The notes under the pieces were generated by a model. That model worked only from the letters and a program-made list of their open reading frames with translations. It had not been told where the DNA came from and did not search any database. Shown here in pieces: positions 16,541 through 26,137 of a stretch of DNA of 64,000 bases (position 1 is the first letter of the stretch; each line of letters opens with the position of its first letter). The position numbers and the translations under genes are program-made. The stretch spans positions 5,084,001-5,148,000 of the forward strand of contig NZ_CP051204.2 of the NCBI RefSeq assembly GCF_012516375.2, in the 5' to 3' direction. Source of the stretch: Chitinophaga oryzae. GTDB taxonomy: Bacteria > Bacteroidota > Bacteroidia > Chitinophagales > Chitinophagaceae.

Positions 16541-19500
16541 ATGAAATTTAAGTTTCATTGTCCTCCCTTGCCCCTGCCGGCAAGGGCAGGGAAGCGTTTG
16601 CGTCCACATTTCGGAATATGGATGATGCTCTCCCTGATCGTTCTATTATGCCTGCCGGCGCGCGCAGCCAGCCAATATGTAACCATCAGCCGACAGGATG
16701 CGTCCCTTGAAAGTATTTTCAATGACATTAAAAAACAAACCAACTTTACATTCTTCTACAAGGGGAATATTAATCCCGCCTCCATGAAAATGGATGTTGA
16801 GCTAAAAAATGTAAGTCTCGAAGAGGCGTTGAGATTTTGCCTCAAAAAATTCAATCTCAACTTTACCATCGTTAGCAAAACCATCGTAATAACCGCCGGC
16901 AACGCTGCCGGTGCTGGTCCCGCTGCCGCAGCAACAGCCATAAAAGACAGCCTGATCAACGGAAAGATTGTGGACAGTCTAACCAGGGATGTAATGATCG
17001 CGGTCTCCGTGTACGTCAAAAACACGCCCGAAAGAACACTGACAAACGACAAAGGACAATTCAGCATCAAAGCCAATCCCGGAGACATACTAGTATTAAC
17101 CAGTGTCGGCTACCGAACGATGGAAATACCGGTGAATGCCATTCGCCATCAGCTGATCCTGATGTCACCAAAGTCCAGTTCACTCAATGATGTTGTTGTA
17201 ACCGGCTACCAGGTGATTAAAAAAGACAACTACACCGGAAATGCCATTGTAGTAAAGGGGGAAGATTTAAAACGGCTGAACCCGCAGAATATGCTGAAGG
17301 GGCTTGCCTCCTTCGACCCTTCTTTCAGAATAGCCGACAACAACCTCTTTGGTTCTGACCCTAACGCCATGCCTAAAATCAATATCAGGGGTACTACAGC
17401 GATGCCCAACGGCGAAATACTGGACCGCAACAACCTCTCCAGCTCATACAATCTGCCGGTGTTCATCATGGACGGGTTTGAGGTGCCCCTGCAGAAAGTG
17501 GTAGACATGGACATTAACCGCATTGCCAGCGTGACCATCCTCAAAGATGCCGCCGCCACAGCGGTATACGGCTCCAGGGCGGCCAACGGCGTGATCGTTA
17601 TCACTACTAAAGCACCGCAGCCAGGTCGCCTTCGCCTTTCCTACAATGCAGAAATGAAAGTCACTGCGCCGGACCTGAGTGATTACAGCGTACTCAATGC
17701 GGCGGATAAACTGGAATATGAAAGACGTGCCGGCCTCTATTCTTCCCAAAACAATACCGCAGCCACACAAGACGAACTTGATCAGCAATACTATTCCAAA
17801 CTGAAAAATGTAGTGAGCGGCGTCAATACCTACTGGCTCTCTCAACCACTGCGAAACGCTTACTCCCAGAAGCATACCGTATATATCGAAGGCGGCGACT
17901 CCAGCTTCCGTTACGGGGTAGACCTCCGTTACCAAACAGACCCCGGTGTCATGAAAAATTCGGGCCGTAACCGCTACAGTGGCGGCATGAGCTTTACCTA
18001 TAACCCTAGCCGTAAGCTAATACTTAAAAATGACCTTACCGTTACACAGGTAAACGCCCGCAATTCCAACTATGGCAGCTTCGCAACCTATGTTGCCATG
18101 AACCCGTATTATCCCGTTTATGGCGAGGATGGAAAGCTGATCCGTGAAATTGCCAACTGGCGCGTAGACACCCATCAGCCGGGGCAGGACCAATACAAGA
18201 ACGTTCCTGTATTGAACCCGCTGTATGAAGCCAGCCTCGGTAATTTCGACAAGTCCGATTACCTGGAGCTTGTAGATGCCTTTTCCGCCGACTGGCGCAT
18301 CACGCCGGCACTAAGGCTGATAGGCCTGGTGAGTTTGAACAGCACCAAATCCACCGCCGACAAATTCGTTTCTCCATTTAGTAACGCCTTCTATCTCGAT
18401 CCTCCCGAAGCAGCTATGAATAAGGGGTCCTATGACTACACCACCCAACGCACCCTCAACCTGGACGGCAATATCCGATTGGTTTACAACAAACTGATCG
18501 GCGATCACTCTGTGAACGCAGTACTGGGCGCCAACGTTACTTCTTCCACTTCGGATTTCAAGGGCTTTCAGGCGCGCGGGTTTTCAAATGACAAATTCAG
18601 CAGCATCGCCTTTGCACGGACCTATACGCCCAATGAAGCACCTAAAGGCAATGTGGATGAAAGACGCCTGATCGGCTCTTTCTTCAGTGGCAGCTACGCT
18701 TATCAAAACAGGTTCCTGCTGGACGCGGCCGTCCGCCTGGACGGGTCATCCGCGTTTGGCGCCAACAAAAGGGTTGCGCCCTTCTGGTCGGCAGGCATTG
18801 GCTGGAATGTCCACAACGAAGACTGGTTCAAACGCAGCGCCTCTATGCTCTCCAAACTTAAACTCACCGGTACATCGGGTGTGACCGGCTCCGTAGACTT
18901 CCCGCCCTTCCTCGCGAGAACAACGTACAACTATCAGACGTCCAACTGGTACTCCACCGGTATTGGCGCTATAGTAAACAGCTATGGCAATGATAACCTG
19001 CAGTGGCAGAAAACCACCAACTATGAAGCGCGCGCGGAAATCGGCTTTCTGCAGGACAGGATAATCATCACACCGGTGTATTACTATAAACTCACCAAAG
19101 GCTTACTGACAGACATCAACATCGCCCCTTCCACCGGCTTCTCTACCTATAAAGAAAACCTGGGAGACATGGCCAACAAAGGGTACGAACTTTATCTAAC
19201 CGTTAATGCGCTGCGGAAAAAGGACCTGAACATCAACCTTACCGGCAATCTCGCCCATAATACCAATACGATTGTCAAAATTTCAAACGCCCTGAAAGCC
19301 TACAACGAAAGCGTAAACAATTATCAGCTGGACCCTACCAAGGGCGCCCAGGGCAAGCCGCTGTTACGCTTTGCTGAAGGGCAATCCTACAATACCATCT
19401 ACGGGGTAAAATCACACGGCATTGACCCCCAGAACGGGCGGGAGCTATACGAAAAACCAGATGGCAGTCTCACCTATGACTACGATGTCGCCTATACGCG

Positions 19501-19969
19501 GCCCATTGGCGACTACACGCCAAAGGCAGAAGGTTTCTTTGGCAGCAACATCACCTGGAAGCACTGGATGTTAAGCTTCAGTTTCCACTACAAATTTGGC
19601 GGCGACATGTACAATCAAACACTGGTAGACAGGATCGAGAATGCAGACCCGCGCTCCAATGTTGACAGCAGGGCACTGGCCATGCGCTGGCAGCGCCCCG
19701 GTGATCCGGCTTTGTACAAGAACATCACCGACTTCAGCCGGACTTATGCCTCCAGCAGATTTGTACAAAAAGAAAACCTGCTGGAACTGCAGTCGTTATA
19801 CCTCTCTTATGATCTGGCGCAGGAACTTGCCAGGAGCATAGGTTTGCAGTCCCTGCGCGGGGCTGTCACCATGAACGATCTGCTCCATATATCCAGCATC
19901 CGGCAGGAACGCGGCATAGAATATCCTTTTGCCAGAAGCCTTACCTGCTCTATCCTCGCTACCTTCTAA
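16541..19969 (+). CDS. susC: SusC/RagA TonB-dependent receptor with N-terminal STN signalling domain
   Basis: 1142 residues. After a signal peptide (about 1-43) comes an STN domain (45-115; SLESIFNDIKKQTNFTFFYK), a carboxypeptidase-D regulatory-like beta-sandwich (about 143-220), and the plug with SLNDVVVTGYQ and the SusC signature VTILKDAAATAVYGSRAANG. A 22-strand barrel ends in SILATF. The STN domain is what lets this receptor talk to the FecR of gene 15207, so import of its ligand should induce the operon through the ECF sigma factor. The SusD partner begins 12 bp downstream. Accompanying DUF4843, PKD-like and thioredoxin-like proteins, and no glycoside hydrolases, suggest that the ligand may not be a plain polysaccharide. 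Confidence 0.95.
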   Translation: MKFKFHCPPLPLPARAGKRLRPHFGIWMMLSLIVLLCLPARAASQYVTISRQDASLESIFNDIKKQTNFTFFYKGNINPASMKMDVELKNVSLEEALRFCLKKFNLNFTIVSKTIVITAGNAAGAGPAAAATAIKDSLINGKIVDSLTRDVMIAVSVYVKNTPERTLTNDKGQFSIKANPGDILVLTSVGYRTMEIPVNAIRHQLILMSPKSSSLNDVVVTGYQVIKKDNYTGNAIVVKGEDLKRLNPQNMLKGLASFDPSFRIADNNLFGSDPNAMPKINIRGTTAMPNGEILDRNNLSSSYNLPVFIMDGFEVPLQKVVDMDINRIASVTILKDAAATAVYGSRAANGVIVITTKAPQPGRLRLSYNAEMKVTAPDLSDYSVLNAADKLEYERRAGLYSSQNNTAATQDELDQQYYSKLKNVVSGVNTYWLSQPLRNAYSQKHTVYIEGGDSSFRYGVDLRYQTDPGVMKNSGRNRYSGGMSFTYNPSRKLILKNDLTVTQVNARNSNYGSFATYVAMNPYYPVYGEDGKLIREIANWRVDTHQPGQDQYKNVPVLNPLYEASLGNFDKSDYLELVDAFSADWRITPALRLIGLVSLNSTKSTADKFVSPFSNAFYLDPPEAAMNKGSYDYTTQRTLNLDGNIRLVYNKLIGDHSVNAVLGANVTSSTSDFKGFQARGFSNDKFSSIAFARTYTPNEAPKGNVDERRLIGSFFSGSYAYQNRFLLDAAVRLDGSSAFGANKRVAPFWSAGIGWNVHNEDWFKRSASMLSKLKLTGTSGVTGSVDFPPFLARTTYNYQTSNWYSTGIGAIVNSYGNDNLQWQKTTNYEARAEIGFLQDRIIITPVYYYKLTKGLLTDINIAPSTGFSTYKENLGDMANKGYELYLTVNALRKKDLNINLTGNLAHNTNTIVKISNALKAYNESVNNYQLDPTKGAQGKPLLRFAEGQSYNTIYGVKSHGIDPQNGRELYEKPDGSLTYDYDVAYTRPIGDYTPKAEGFFGSNITWKHWMLSFSFHYKFGGDMYNQTLVDRIENADPRSNVDSRALAMRWQRPGDPALYKNITDFSRTYASSRFVQKENLLELQSLYLSYDLAQELARSIGLQSLRGAVTMNDLLHISSIRQERGIEYPFARSLTCSILATF

Positions 19970-19981
19970 AATGAAAGCATT

Positions 19982-21454
19982 ATGAAGAAATTAATTGTAA
20001 TACTGAGCCTTGGAGTATCGATGATTTCCTGTAAAAAGTTCCTCGATATAAAACCTGAAACACAGGTAGACAAAGACGAACTTTTCAATTCAGAACAGGG
20101 CTTTAAGGAAGCACTGAATGGAATTTATACACTTTGTGCCGGCGGATCGCTTTATGGCGGGCAGCTCACCTACAATATGCTGGATGTACTGGGACAAAAC
20201 TACACCTTCAGTGATGTCCCTAACCAGGAAGCAGCCAACTTCGTATATACCGGCAGCAATATTAAAGACATGGTAAACGATGTATGGAGCAATGCCTACA
20301 AAGCCATCGCCAACTGCAACTACCTATTGCAGGCCATTGACAGGGACACTACCATCTTCAGCAAAGGCAATCACCATCTGGTTAAGGGAGAAGCACTCGC
20401 GTTGCGCGCCTATATACACTTTGATATGCTGCGCATGTTCGCACCTTCTTTTGTAAACGGGGCAACACAGAAAGGCATCCCTTATGTTACCAGGACAGGG
20501 ACCAGCTCCACCCCGTTCTCATCCGTAACAGCCGTAACAGACAGTGTACTGAAAGACCTGCTGGCTGCCAAAACACTGCTGCAAAACGACCCAATTAAAG
20601 ACGCCGCCTATACCGTATCTTACCCGGGAGATAAGGCAGGCACGGAACTGGGCAATCCGGATTTGTTCATGCAGAACAGGCGTCACAGACTAAACTACTA
20701 CGCTGTTTGCGGGGAGCTGGCGCGTGTTTACCTCTACCGGAAGGACTACAGCAACGCCCTCTCAAACGCCCAGGAAGTTATACAAACACAGAAATTTCCT
20801 TTCACCAGGCAGGAAGATTTCTTTCAGACAGACATTCAGAAACGGGACCGCATTTTCTACAAGGAGATTATTGGCTGCTGGTATACCGAGACAACAAACA
20901 TTATCGAAGCCCTGCAGGCCAGGTTCACCAAACAAAATCCGGCCTATAGCGCAACCACCGACCAAATAAACGATATCTATGAAATTGGCACCTCCGGCGC
21001 AGACGACTGGCGATTAAAGCAATGGTTTCTGAATACGGCATCAGCGACCGGCGGTCCCGACCGCGCAATATTGCAGAAGTACTATCGAAACGCCGCTCCC
21101 CTTACCAACATACATCCACTGGTGGCCCCGGCCATCCGCCTGTCTGAGCTGTATTATATCGCAGCCGAATCAGCCTTTGACCAGAATCCGCAACTGGCGC
21201 TCAATTACTACAATAACATACGGGCGGCGCGTGGAATTGGACAGCAGGTTGACATTGTTCCCAATAAGTCAGCATTCACAGACCTGCTGATAAAAGACGC
21301 GCGTAAAGAATTTTACGGCGAAAGCCAGATATTCTTTATGTACAAGCGTCTCCATCACGCAGTATACATTAATGCTACCAGCTCCAAACAACCATCAAAC
21401 AGCATTTTCGTACTTCCGTTACCGGATGATGAGAATGCTTACAGGAATAACTAA
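19982..21454 (+). CDS. susD: SusD/RagB-family surface lipoprotein
   Basis: 490 residues. The signal peptide ends in a lipobox (SMISCKKFLDIKPE; C17), followed by the N-terminal SusD block KKFLDIKPETQVDKDELF. Tetratricopeptide-like helices follow, with ALALRAYIHFDMLRMFAP, a SusD hallmark. The C-terminal RagB block is ARKEFYGESQIFFMYKRL. It acts as the hinged lid of the adjacent SusC barrel and binds ligand at the cell surface. The gene lies 12 bp after susC and just upstream of the DUF4843 gene in the same operon. Confidence 0.94.
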   Translation: MKKLIVILSLGVSMISCKKFLDIKPETQVDKDELFNSEQGFKEALNGIYTLCAGGSLYGGQLTYNMLDVLGQNYTFSDVPNQEAANFVYTGSNIKDMVNDVWSNAYKAIANCNYLLQAIDRDTTIFSKGNHHLVKGEALALRAYIHFDMLRMFAPSFVNGATQKGIPYVTRTGTSSTPFSSVTAVTDSVLKDLLAAKTLLQNDPIKDAAYTVSYPGDKAGTELGNPDLFMQNRRHRLNYYAVCGELARVYLYRKDYSNALSNAQEVIQTQKFPFTRQEDFFQTDIQKRDRIFYKEIIGCWYTETTNIIEALQARFTKQNPAYSATTDQINDIYEIGTSGADDWRLKQWFLNTASATGGPDRAILQKYYRNAAPLTNIHPLVAPAIRLSELYYIAAESAFDQNPQLALNYYNNIRAARGIGQQVDIVPNKSAFTDLLIKDARKEFYGESQIFFMYKRLHHAVYINATSSKQPSNSIFVLPLPDDENAYRNN

Positions 21455-21464
21455 CAAGCGTACC

Positions 21465-22301
21465 ATGAAAAGATATTTGATCATTACAATGCTCGTCAGC
21501 CTGCTATTCAGTTGTAAAAAGGATGATATTGAACCGTATAGCCTGACAAAAGATAACATCTACCTGAATTATGCCAATACGGACAGCCTTGTCTACTCAT
21601 TTGCATATCATCCTGAACTGGCAAAAGATACCATTTGGGTACCCGTTATCATATCTGGCAAAATAACCCATCAGGACAGGCGTTTCGAACTGACCGTCGT
21701 AGATAGCGCAACTACCGCTGTATCCGGCAGGCATTATGAGCAGTTAAAGCCTTTTTATAAGATGCCCGCGGGCTCGGGCACCGTTAAAATACCGGTAGTG
21801 TTGCTGAACACAGATACCGCACTGGCAAACAAGTCCGTAAACCTGACTATCCGGGTTTCCGGTGGCGAGGATTTTGCCTCCGGCCTGCCTGAGAAAATAC
21901 GCACCAAACGCATACTGTATTCCAACAGGCTGGAAGAACCGGCATGGTGGTCATCCTGGGCGGGGAACCTCGGGAAGTACTCCCGGGTAAAACATCAGCT
22001 GTTCCTGATCAGCAGCGGCACCACCGATCTCGTGATTGCCAACTCCTATCCCGAATGGTACCTGGAAATCCCGAGAACGCTATATTATATCGCCAATACC
22101 AGCTATCTCCTGAAATACCCATTCCAGTGGGTAAGCGAGCATCCTGAGGCAGGGTATATACTGGAGAAAAGAAATGACAATACCGGAGACTACGACTTCT
22201 TCAGTCCCAGCGCTCCCACCAGGCGCTTTCTGCTGAAGTACTACGCATCGGTCAACAAGTATGTGTTTATTGACGAAAACGGGGACCAGATCCTCTTTTA
22301 A
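21465..22301 (+). CDS. DUF4843 family lipoprotein
   Basis: 278 residues starting MKRYLIITMLVSLLFSCKKD, a signal peptide with lipobox LFSC. I chose ATG 21465 because the longer in-frame start would overlap susD and destroy the signal. The body has the DUF4843 pattern: YLNYANTDSLVYSFAYHP near residue 30, WVPVIISG, and a calx-beta-like strand set ending near LTIRVSGGEDF. DUF4843 proteins are nearly always encoded directly after susD with PKD-like and thioredoxin-like genes, as here. They are presumed surface accessory lipoproteins of the SusCD complex; ligand unknown. Confidence 0.85.
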   Translation: MKRYLIITMLVSLLFSCKKDDIEPYSLTKDNIYLNYANTDSLVYSFAYHPELAKDTIWVPVIISGKITHQDRRFELTVVDSATTAVSGRHYEQLKPFYKMPAGSGTVKIPVVLLNTDTALANKSVNLTIRVSGGEDFASGLPEKIRTKRILYSNRLEEPAWWSSWAGNLGKYSRVKHQLFLISSGTTDLVIANSYPEWYLEIPRTLYYIANTSYLLKYPFQWVSEHPEAGYILEKRNDNTGDYDFFSPSAPTRRFLLKYYASVNKYVFIDENGDQILF

Positions 22302-22311
22302 AAATATAACT

Positions 22312-23721
22312 ATGCGCAAAGGATTAATTGTTTTTTGTCTATTAGCCGGCGTCATTGCTTCCTGCAAAAAAGACCTGGGTAACTATAAATATCACGTACC
22401 GGCAGCGCCGCAACTTGCCGGTATTACAGACAGCACGGTAAATGCGATCGTCGGGGACTCCCTTGTTATCAGTCCGGCAGTGACCCTCGAAGACGGCAAC
22501 CCCGCAAAAGACCTGGTATTCGACTGGGATATCAGTGTTGCCGAAGAAGCCAGATCGGACCACTATACAGGCTACCCTTTGAGGATCGTATATAACCTGA
22601 AACCAATGGTGCGTAACGCGAAGATCACCGTAACGGATCAACGTAACGGAATTAAATATTTCTATAAATTCAAGATCAACGGCGGCACCCGGTTCTCTAA
22701 GGGCACAGCGGTACTCAGTACAGATAAGGGAATTACCCGCCTGTCATTTATACGCCCGGATAGTACAGTGAACCCGGACCTGTATCACACCTTACACAAT
22801 GAGGACCTGCCGGCCAATCCTGTTCAGCTGTTTGCAAAACCATTGGTTTACCAGGAGAATAGTGTGGAAGACTATTGGGTCATCTGTAAAGACCCTGCCA
22901 AACAAAGCGTCATCATTGACGGCAGTACCATGTTACGTAAACGTTACTTCGGAGAACAATTTTTCAAGCCACCTGTTCCGATGGAAACGCAGGCATTCAA
23001 CGGTGCCCAGGGGATCCCGACCGGTATCATCAACGGTAAACTGTATCTCAGCATCACCTCCACCGCGCCCTATGCGCCGGATTTCGGGAAATTCTCCAGC
23101 ATGCAAACAGGCAACTATTATCTGGCCCCATACTACAGCCGGTATAATTTCTTTTTTGGATTTGACACTATACGCCATGGCTTCGTCACCTTCGATGGTG
23201 GCGGCAACTTTATGGGAAGTGATTATCAGGTAGCCGGAAGCGCCTTCAACCCCGCCAACCTGGGGCCCGGTGAGCTGCTTTACATGCAGGTCATCCCCAG
23301 CGTTTCCTACGCCTACTATAAATCTGCGGACGGCAACGTATACGAGTATACGTTTACAGTACAAATGAGCAACTATGACCTGCGCACGATCATTCCTTCC
23401 CGGAAACGTGTATTTAAGGGATCGGCATTGCTAACGCCCGACAGTCGCTGGCAACGGTCTTCCGTGGATGTCTTTTATTTTACCTCAAATGACAGGATCT
23501 ACCGATACAACCCCGTTAATGAAGACCTGCGCCCGCTGGACGCCAATTTCAACGGAAAGAAAGTAACTATGCTGAAGCTGAGCACTGATGGCAACGTACT
23601 TACCGCCGGAATTGAGGGCAGCGTCGTTCGGCTGGACGTAAGCGTCGGTAAGAACGGAAATATCGCCGGCCGGGTAAACGGCATCCCCGGCGCCCCGGTT
23701 GATATTATTTCAAGAAACTAA
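22312..23721 (+). CDS. PKD-like family surface lipoprotein (PKD_2)
   Basis: 469 residues from ATG 22312 (MRKGLIVFCLLAGVIASCKK, lipobox IASC), 10 bp after the DUF4843 gene. The N-terminal 120 residues are a PKD/Ig-like domain (PQLAGITDSTVNAIVGDSLV, then LEDGNPAKDLVFDWDIS). The rest looks like a beta-propeller-like or other repeated-strand fold with no catalytic signature. Proteins of this family occur in SusCD operons with DUF4843 and TlpA-like members and are thought to bind the imported substrate at the cell surface. The upstream in-frame ATG at 22261 would give no signal peptide. Confidence 0.82.
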   Translation: MRKGLIVFCLLAGVIASCKKDLGNYKYHVPAAPQLAGITDSTVNAIVGDSLVISPAVTLEDGNPAKDLVFDWDISVAEEARSDHYTGYPLRIVYNLKPMVRNAKITVTDQRNGIKYFYKFKINGGTRFSKGTAVLSTDKGITRLSFIRPDSTVNPDLYHTLHNEDLPANPVQLFAKPLVYQENSVEDYWVICKDPAKQSVIIDGSTMLRKRYFGEQFFKPPVPMETQAFNGAQGIPTGIINGKLYLSITSTAPYAPDFGKFSSMQTGNYYLAPYYSRYNFFFGFDTIRHGFVTFDGGGNFMGSDYQVAGSAFNPANLGPGELLYMQVIPSVSYAYYKSADGNVYEYTFTVQMSNYDLRTIIPSRKRVFKGSALLTPDSRWQRSSVDVFYFTSNDRIYRYNPVNEDLRPLDANFNGKKVTMLKLSTDGNVLTAGIEGSVVRLDVSVGKNGNIAGRVNGIPGAPVDIISRN

Positions 23722-23733
23722 ACATAAAAAATA

Positions 23734-24867
23734 ATGAAAAACATTTTAATACTGGCAGCCATGAGCTTGCCATTAGCCAGCCAGGCACAAAAAGGCACAT
23801 TCACCATCGAGGGGAACATCGGCAGGCTGAATAGCCCCGCTATGGCATATATCGATTATATGTGCGATGGTGCAGGAAAAGAAGACAGCGCCGTTGTCAC
23901 CAATGGCAGATTCACCTTTAAAGGCCTCAGCACCGGTCATTCCTATGCGCGCATGGCGCTGAGTCATGATGGCAGCGGGAAACAGAAGGCTGTTTATACC
24001 GGCGACGTGATATACTTCTATTTTGGGAAAGAGGAAATTAAGATCACTTCCGCCGATTCCCTGGCGAATGCTACGATCGCAGGTTCTAAGGTATACAATG
24101 AATTCATGGCTTACAACAAAGCTATTGGCGGCAGCATTATGGACCTGAACAAGTGGGCAAACGGGCAGGTAAACGCAGCATCCCCTGAACAAAGGCAAGA
24201 CACCGCATTCCTTGGCCGTATTAACACAGAATACCGCAAGCGTATAACAAACCGCGCGAACGCACAAATTGAATATGCCATAAAACACCCCAACTCCTAC
24301 TTCGGTATGGTGGCCCTATCGGAAGGTACCGGTACACCTGTGGACGTAAAAAGAATAGAGCCCGTCTTTAACAGTATGCATAAAAGTCTGCGTGAAAGCG
24401 ATATGGGCATAGAGTTAAAACAACGTATTCTCGCAGCTAAAACTATCCATGTCGGCGCGCCGGCTCCCAGGTTCACCCAGACAGACGTCAACGGTCAACC
24501 CTTGCGGCTGGATGATATCAAAGGCAAATTCGTATTAGTGGAGTTCTGGGCCAGCTGGTGCGGGCCTTGCCGCGCAGAGAACCCCAATCTCACTCAACAG
24601 TATGCAAAATATAAAAGCCAGGGATTTGAGGTAATTGCAATATCCCTTGACGACCACAAAGACAAATGGCTGGAGGCGATAGCAAAAGACAAACTTCCAT
24701 GGATACATGTATCAGACCTGAAAGGATGGAATAATGAAGTGGGGCGGCAATACGGCATCCGCGCCGTTCCTGCAAACTTCCTGCTGGACGAAAACAAACA
24801 CATTATTGCGTTAAATCTCCGCGGAGAAGAGCTGAATAAAAAACTGACGGAACTATTCGGCAACTGA
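23734..24867 (+). CDS. Secreted TlpA/ResA-like thioredoxin-fold protein with N-terminal DUF4369
   Basis: 377 residues. A signal peptide (MKNILILAAMSLPLASQAQ) is followed by a beta-rich DUF4369-type domain (about 20-130) and a helical linker. The C-terminal AhpC/TSA/TlpA thioredoxin domain (about 235-377) has the active site WCGPC (C276, C279) in LVEFWASWCGPCRAENP, and the cis-proline region RAVPANFLLD. It should act in the periplasm as a thiol-disulfide reductant. It is the last gene of the sigma/FecR/SusCD operon, 12 bp after the PKD-like gene, implying that the imported cargo, or a protein of the system, needs disulfide reduction. Confidence 0.92.
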   Translation: MKNILILAAMSLPLASQAQKGTFTIEGNIGRLNSPAMAYIDYMCDGAGKEDSAVVTNGRFTFKGLSTGHSYARMALSHDGSGKQKAVYTGDVIYFYFGKEEIKITSADSLANATIAGSKVYNEFMAYNKAIGGSIMDLNKWANGQVNAASPEQRQDTAFLGRINTEYRKRITNRANAQIEYAIKHPNSYFGMVALSEGTGTPVDVKRIEPVFNSMHKSLRESDMGIELKQRILAAKTIHVGAPAPRFTQTDVNGQPLRLDDIKGKFVLVEFWASWCGPCRAENPNLTQQYAKYKSQGFEVIAISLDDHKDKWLEAIAKDKLPWIHVSDLKGWNNEVGRQYGIRAVPANFLLDENKHIIALNLRGEELNKKLTELFGN

Positions 24868-24903
24868 GATGGCATACAGTATCCCGGTGCTAGGTTCCTG
24901 CTC

Positions 24904-24949
24904 ACGTCAAATACCGCCTGCCATGTTTACAGCAGGTGGTATTTGACGT
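24904..24949. terminator. 18-bp inverted repeat, probable terminator after the TlpA-like gene
   Basis: Arms ACGTCAAATACCGCCTGC and GCAGGTGGTATTTGACGT pair over 18 bp with one G-T wobble and a 10-base loop, starting 37 bp after the stop at 24867. The plus-strand tail is only CCTTTC, so the U-tract is poor. It may be a terminator for the operon or a processing hairpin. Confidence 0.5.
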
Positions 24950-25040
24950 CCTTTCAAACAGGATAATGCTGGTTTAGGGTGTCATATTATGCTTATCCAA
25001 TTAGCGGTACCGGCTGCAAACAACCAGTCTGTTCAATACA

Positions 25041-26027
25041 TCAGGCTTTTGGCAGTTCCGCTGCCTGCGGAAAACCATTTATGCCATAACGTGCTGTTTC
25101 CAGCAAGGAAACGGATTGCCATCCTTTCATAAAAGCCCCCATGTCTTCTATTAATGCAAGCACAGCATCGTTCCATTTTCCGAAGTCAGGAAGGGCAGCC
25201 CGTAAGACAAGAAACGCTTCCAGGTCGGCGTCATGCAGACGTATTGTTTCTGCCACTGCGTCATCCCTGGTTATTTGATAATGATGCTGCAATACTTTTA
25301 CCACATTGAAATATACCTCTCCGCTTTCTTCATCTTTAAGCAAGGATTGTACGTCATTGAAATAGCCGATAATCCTGGTGGTAAGCTCATACAGTCTTTT
25401 AATGACAGGATGCGCGTAAATATGATCGGGCAAGGTGACTTCATTCTGGATTTCTATGGTATCAATAAAAGCGCAAATCATCAATATTCTTACCCTTATA
25501 TTAAGCAGATTGCCCACCGTTGGAAATATTTTTTGTTGTTTATAAAGCACCTCCATTTCCAGGCCATCGAAATAATCATTTATCGCATTGGCAAAGCGAT
25601 TGACGGACGCCGCAGGAATAAACTCCATAAAGCCTTCCCGTATGGCGTACAACTGATATGCAAGCGGTATCTGCGCTTCTTCAGGCGTGATTTGGCCTTT
25701 CAACACAGCCACCGACCGCTCCTGCGCATTCCTCACCTCGGCAACGGTAGCGACCTCATACATATCGTCGTTGTACATAGACCAAAGCATGAACCGTCCC
25801 AAAGGCAGCATACGTTCAAAGCTTCGGGTTTTAGGCCACCAACGGGCGGACATGAATCCCGTTTTGGTCTGCTTATACTTTTCTCTTGTTGAAAACGGGA
25901 CCAGATCTTTTAGTTCCCCGTCAATCCACTGCGTGTCCGTTACCTCTTGCAGTGTCGCCGCAAACGGGCTGATCAGGTTGGGAAACGGGTAGTTAAAGCG
26001 GTCGTTGAGAATTTTTCTGATGTTCAT
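25041..26027 (-). CDS. Class I terpene synthase (bacterial terpene cyclase)
   Basis: 328 residues, the usual single-alpha-domain length. Metal-binding aspartate-rich motif: NDDMYE (D87, D88, E91) inside LPLGRFMLWSMYNDDMYE. Second metal motif: NDVQSLLKD, with N224, S228 and D232. The third position is normally glutamate, so this is an NSD variant, with E233 next to it. The pyrophosphate-sensing arginine is R178, exactly 46 residues before N224, and the C-terminal RY pair is R313-Y314. These positions together make the family assignment firm. The enzyme should ionise an isoprenyl diphosphate (FPP or GGPP) and cyclise it in the cytoplasm. No prenyltransferase, P450 or other tailoring gene is adjacent. 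Product not predictable. Confidence 0.9.
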   Translation of the reverse strand: MNIRKILNDRFNYPFPNLISPFAATLQEVTDTQWIDGELKDLVPFSTREKYKQTKTGFMSARWWPKTRSFERMLPLGRFMLWSMYNDDMYEVATVAEVRNAQERSVAVLKGQITPEEAQIPLAYQLYAIREGFMEFIPAASVNRFANAINDYFDGLEMEVLYKQQKIFPTVGNLLNIRVRILMICAFIDTIEIQNEVTLPDHIYAHPVIKRLYELTTRIIGYFNDVQSLLKDEESGEVYFNVVKVLQHHYQITRDDAVAETIRLHDADLEAFLVLRAALPDFGKWNDAVLALIEDMGAFMKGWQSVSLLETARYGINGFPQAAELPKA

Positions 26028-26091
26028 GATGGTTACTTTGAGGTTTCCTAATTTACAAAATTTGGCTTAAATGCCCACCCCCAAAAAACAA

Positions 26092-26116
26092 AAACCCCGC
26101 GTCATACGCGAGGTTT
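26092..26116 (-). terminator. Rho-independent terminator after the DUF3667 gene
   Basis: On the minus strand a hairpin of AAACC-T-CGCG and CGCG-G-GGTTT (one mismatch, 5-base loop) runs straight into a T-rich tail (GGTTTTTGTTTTTTGG). It lies 22 bp after the stop of the gene ending at 26138, a textbook intrinsic terminator. It also insulates the downstream terpene synthase gene. Confidence 0.85.
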
Positions 26117-26137
26117 GAAAACAGCCGTCGCAGGCCA

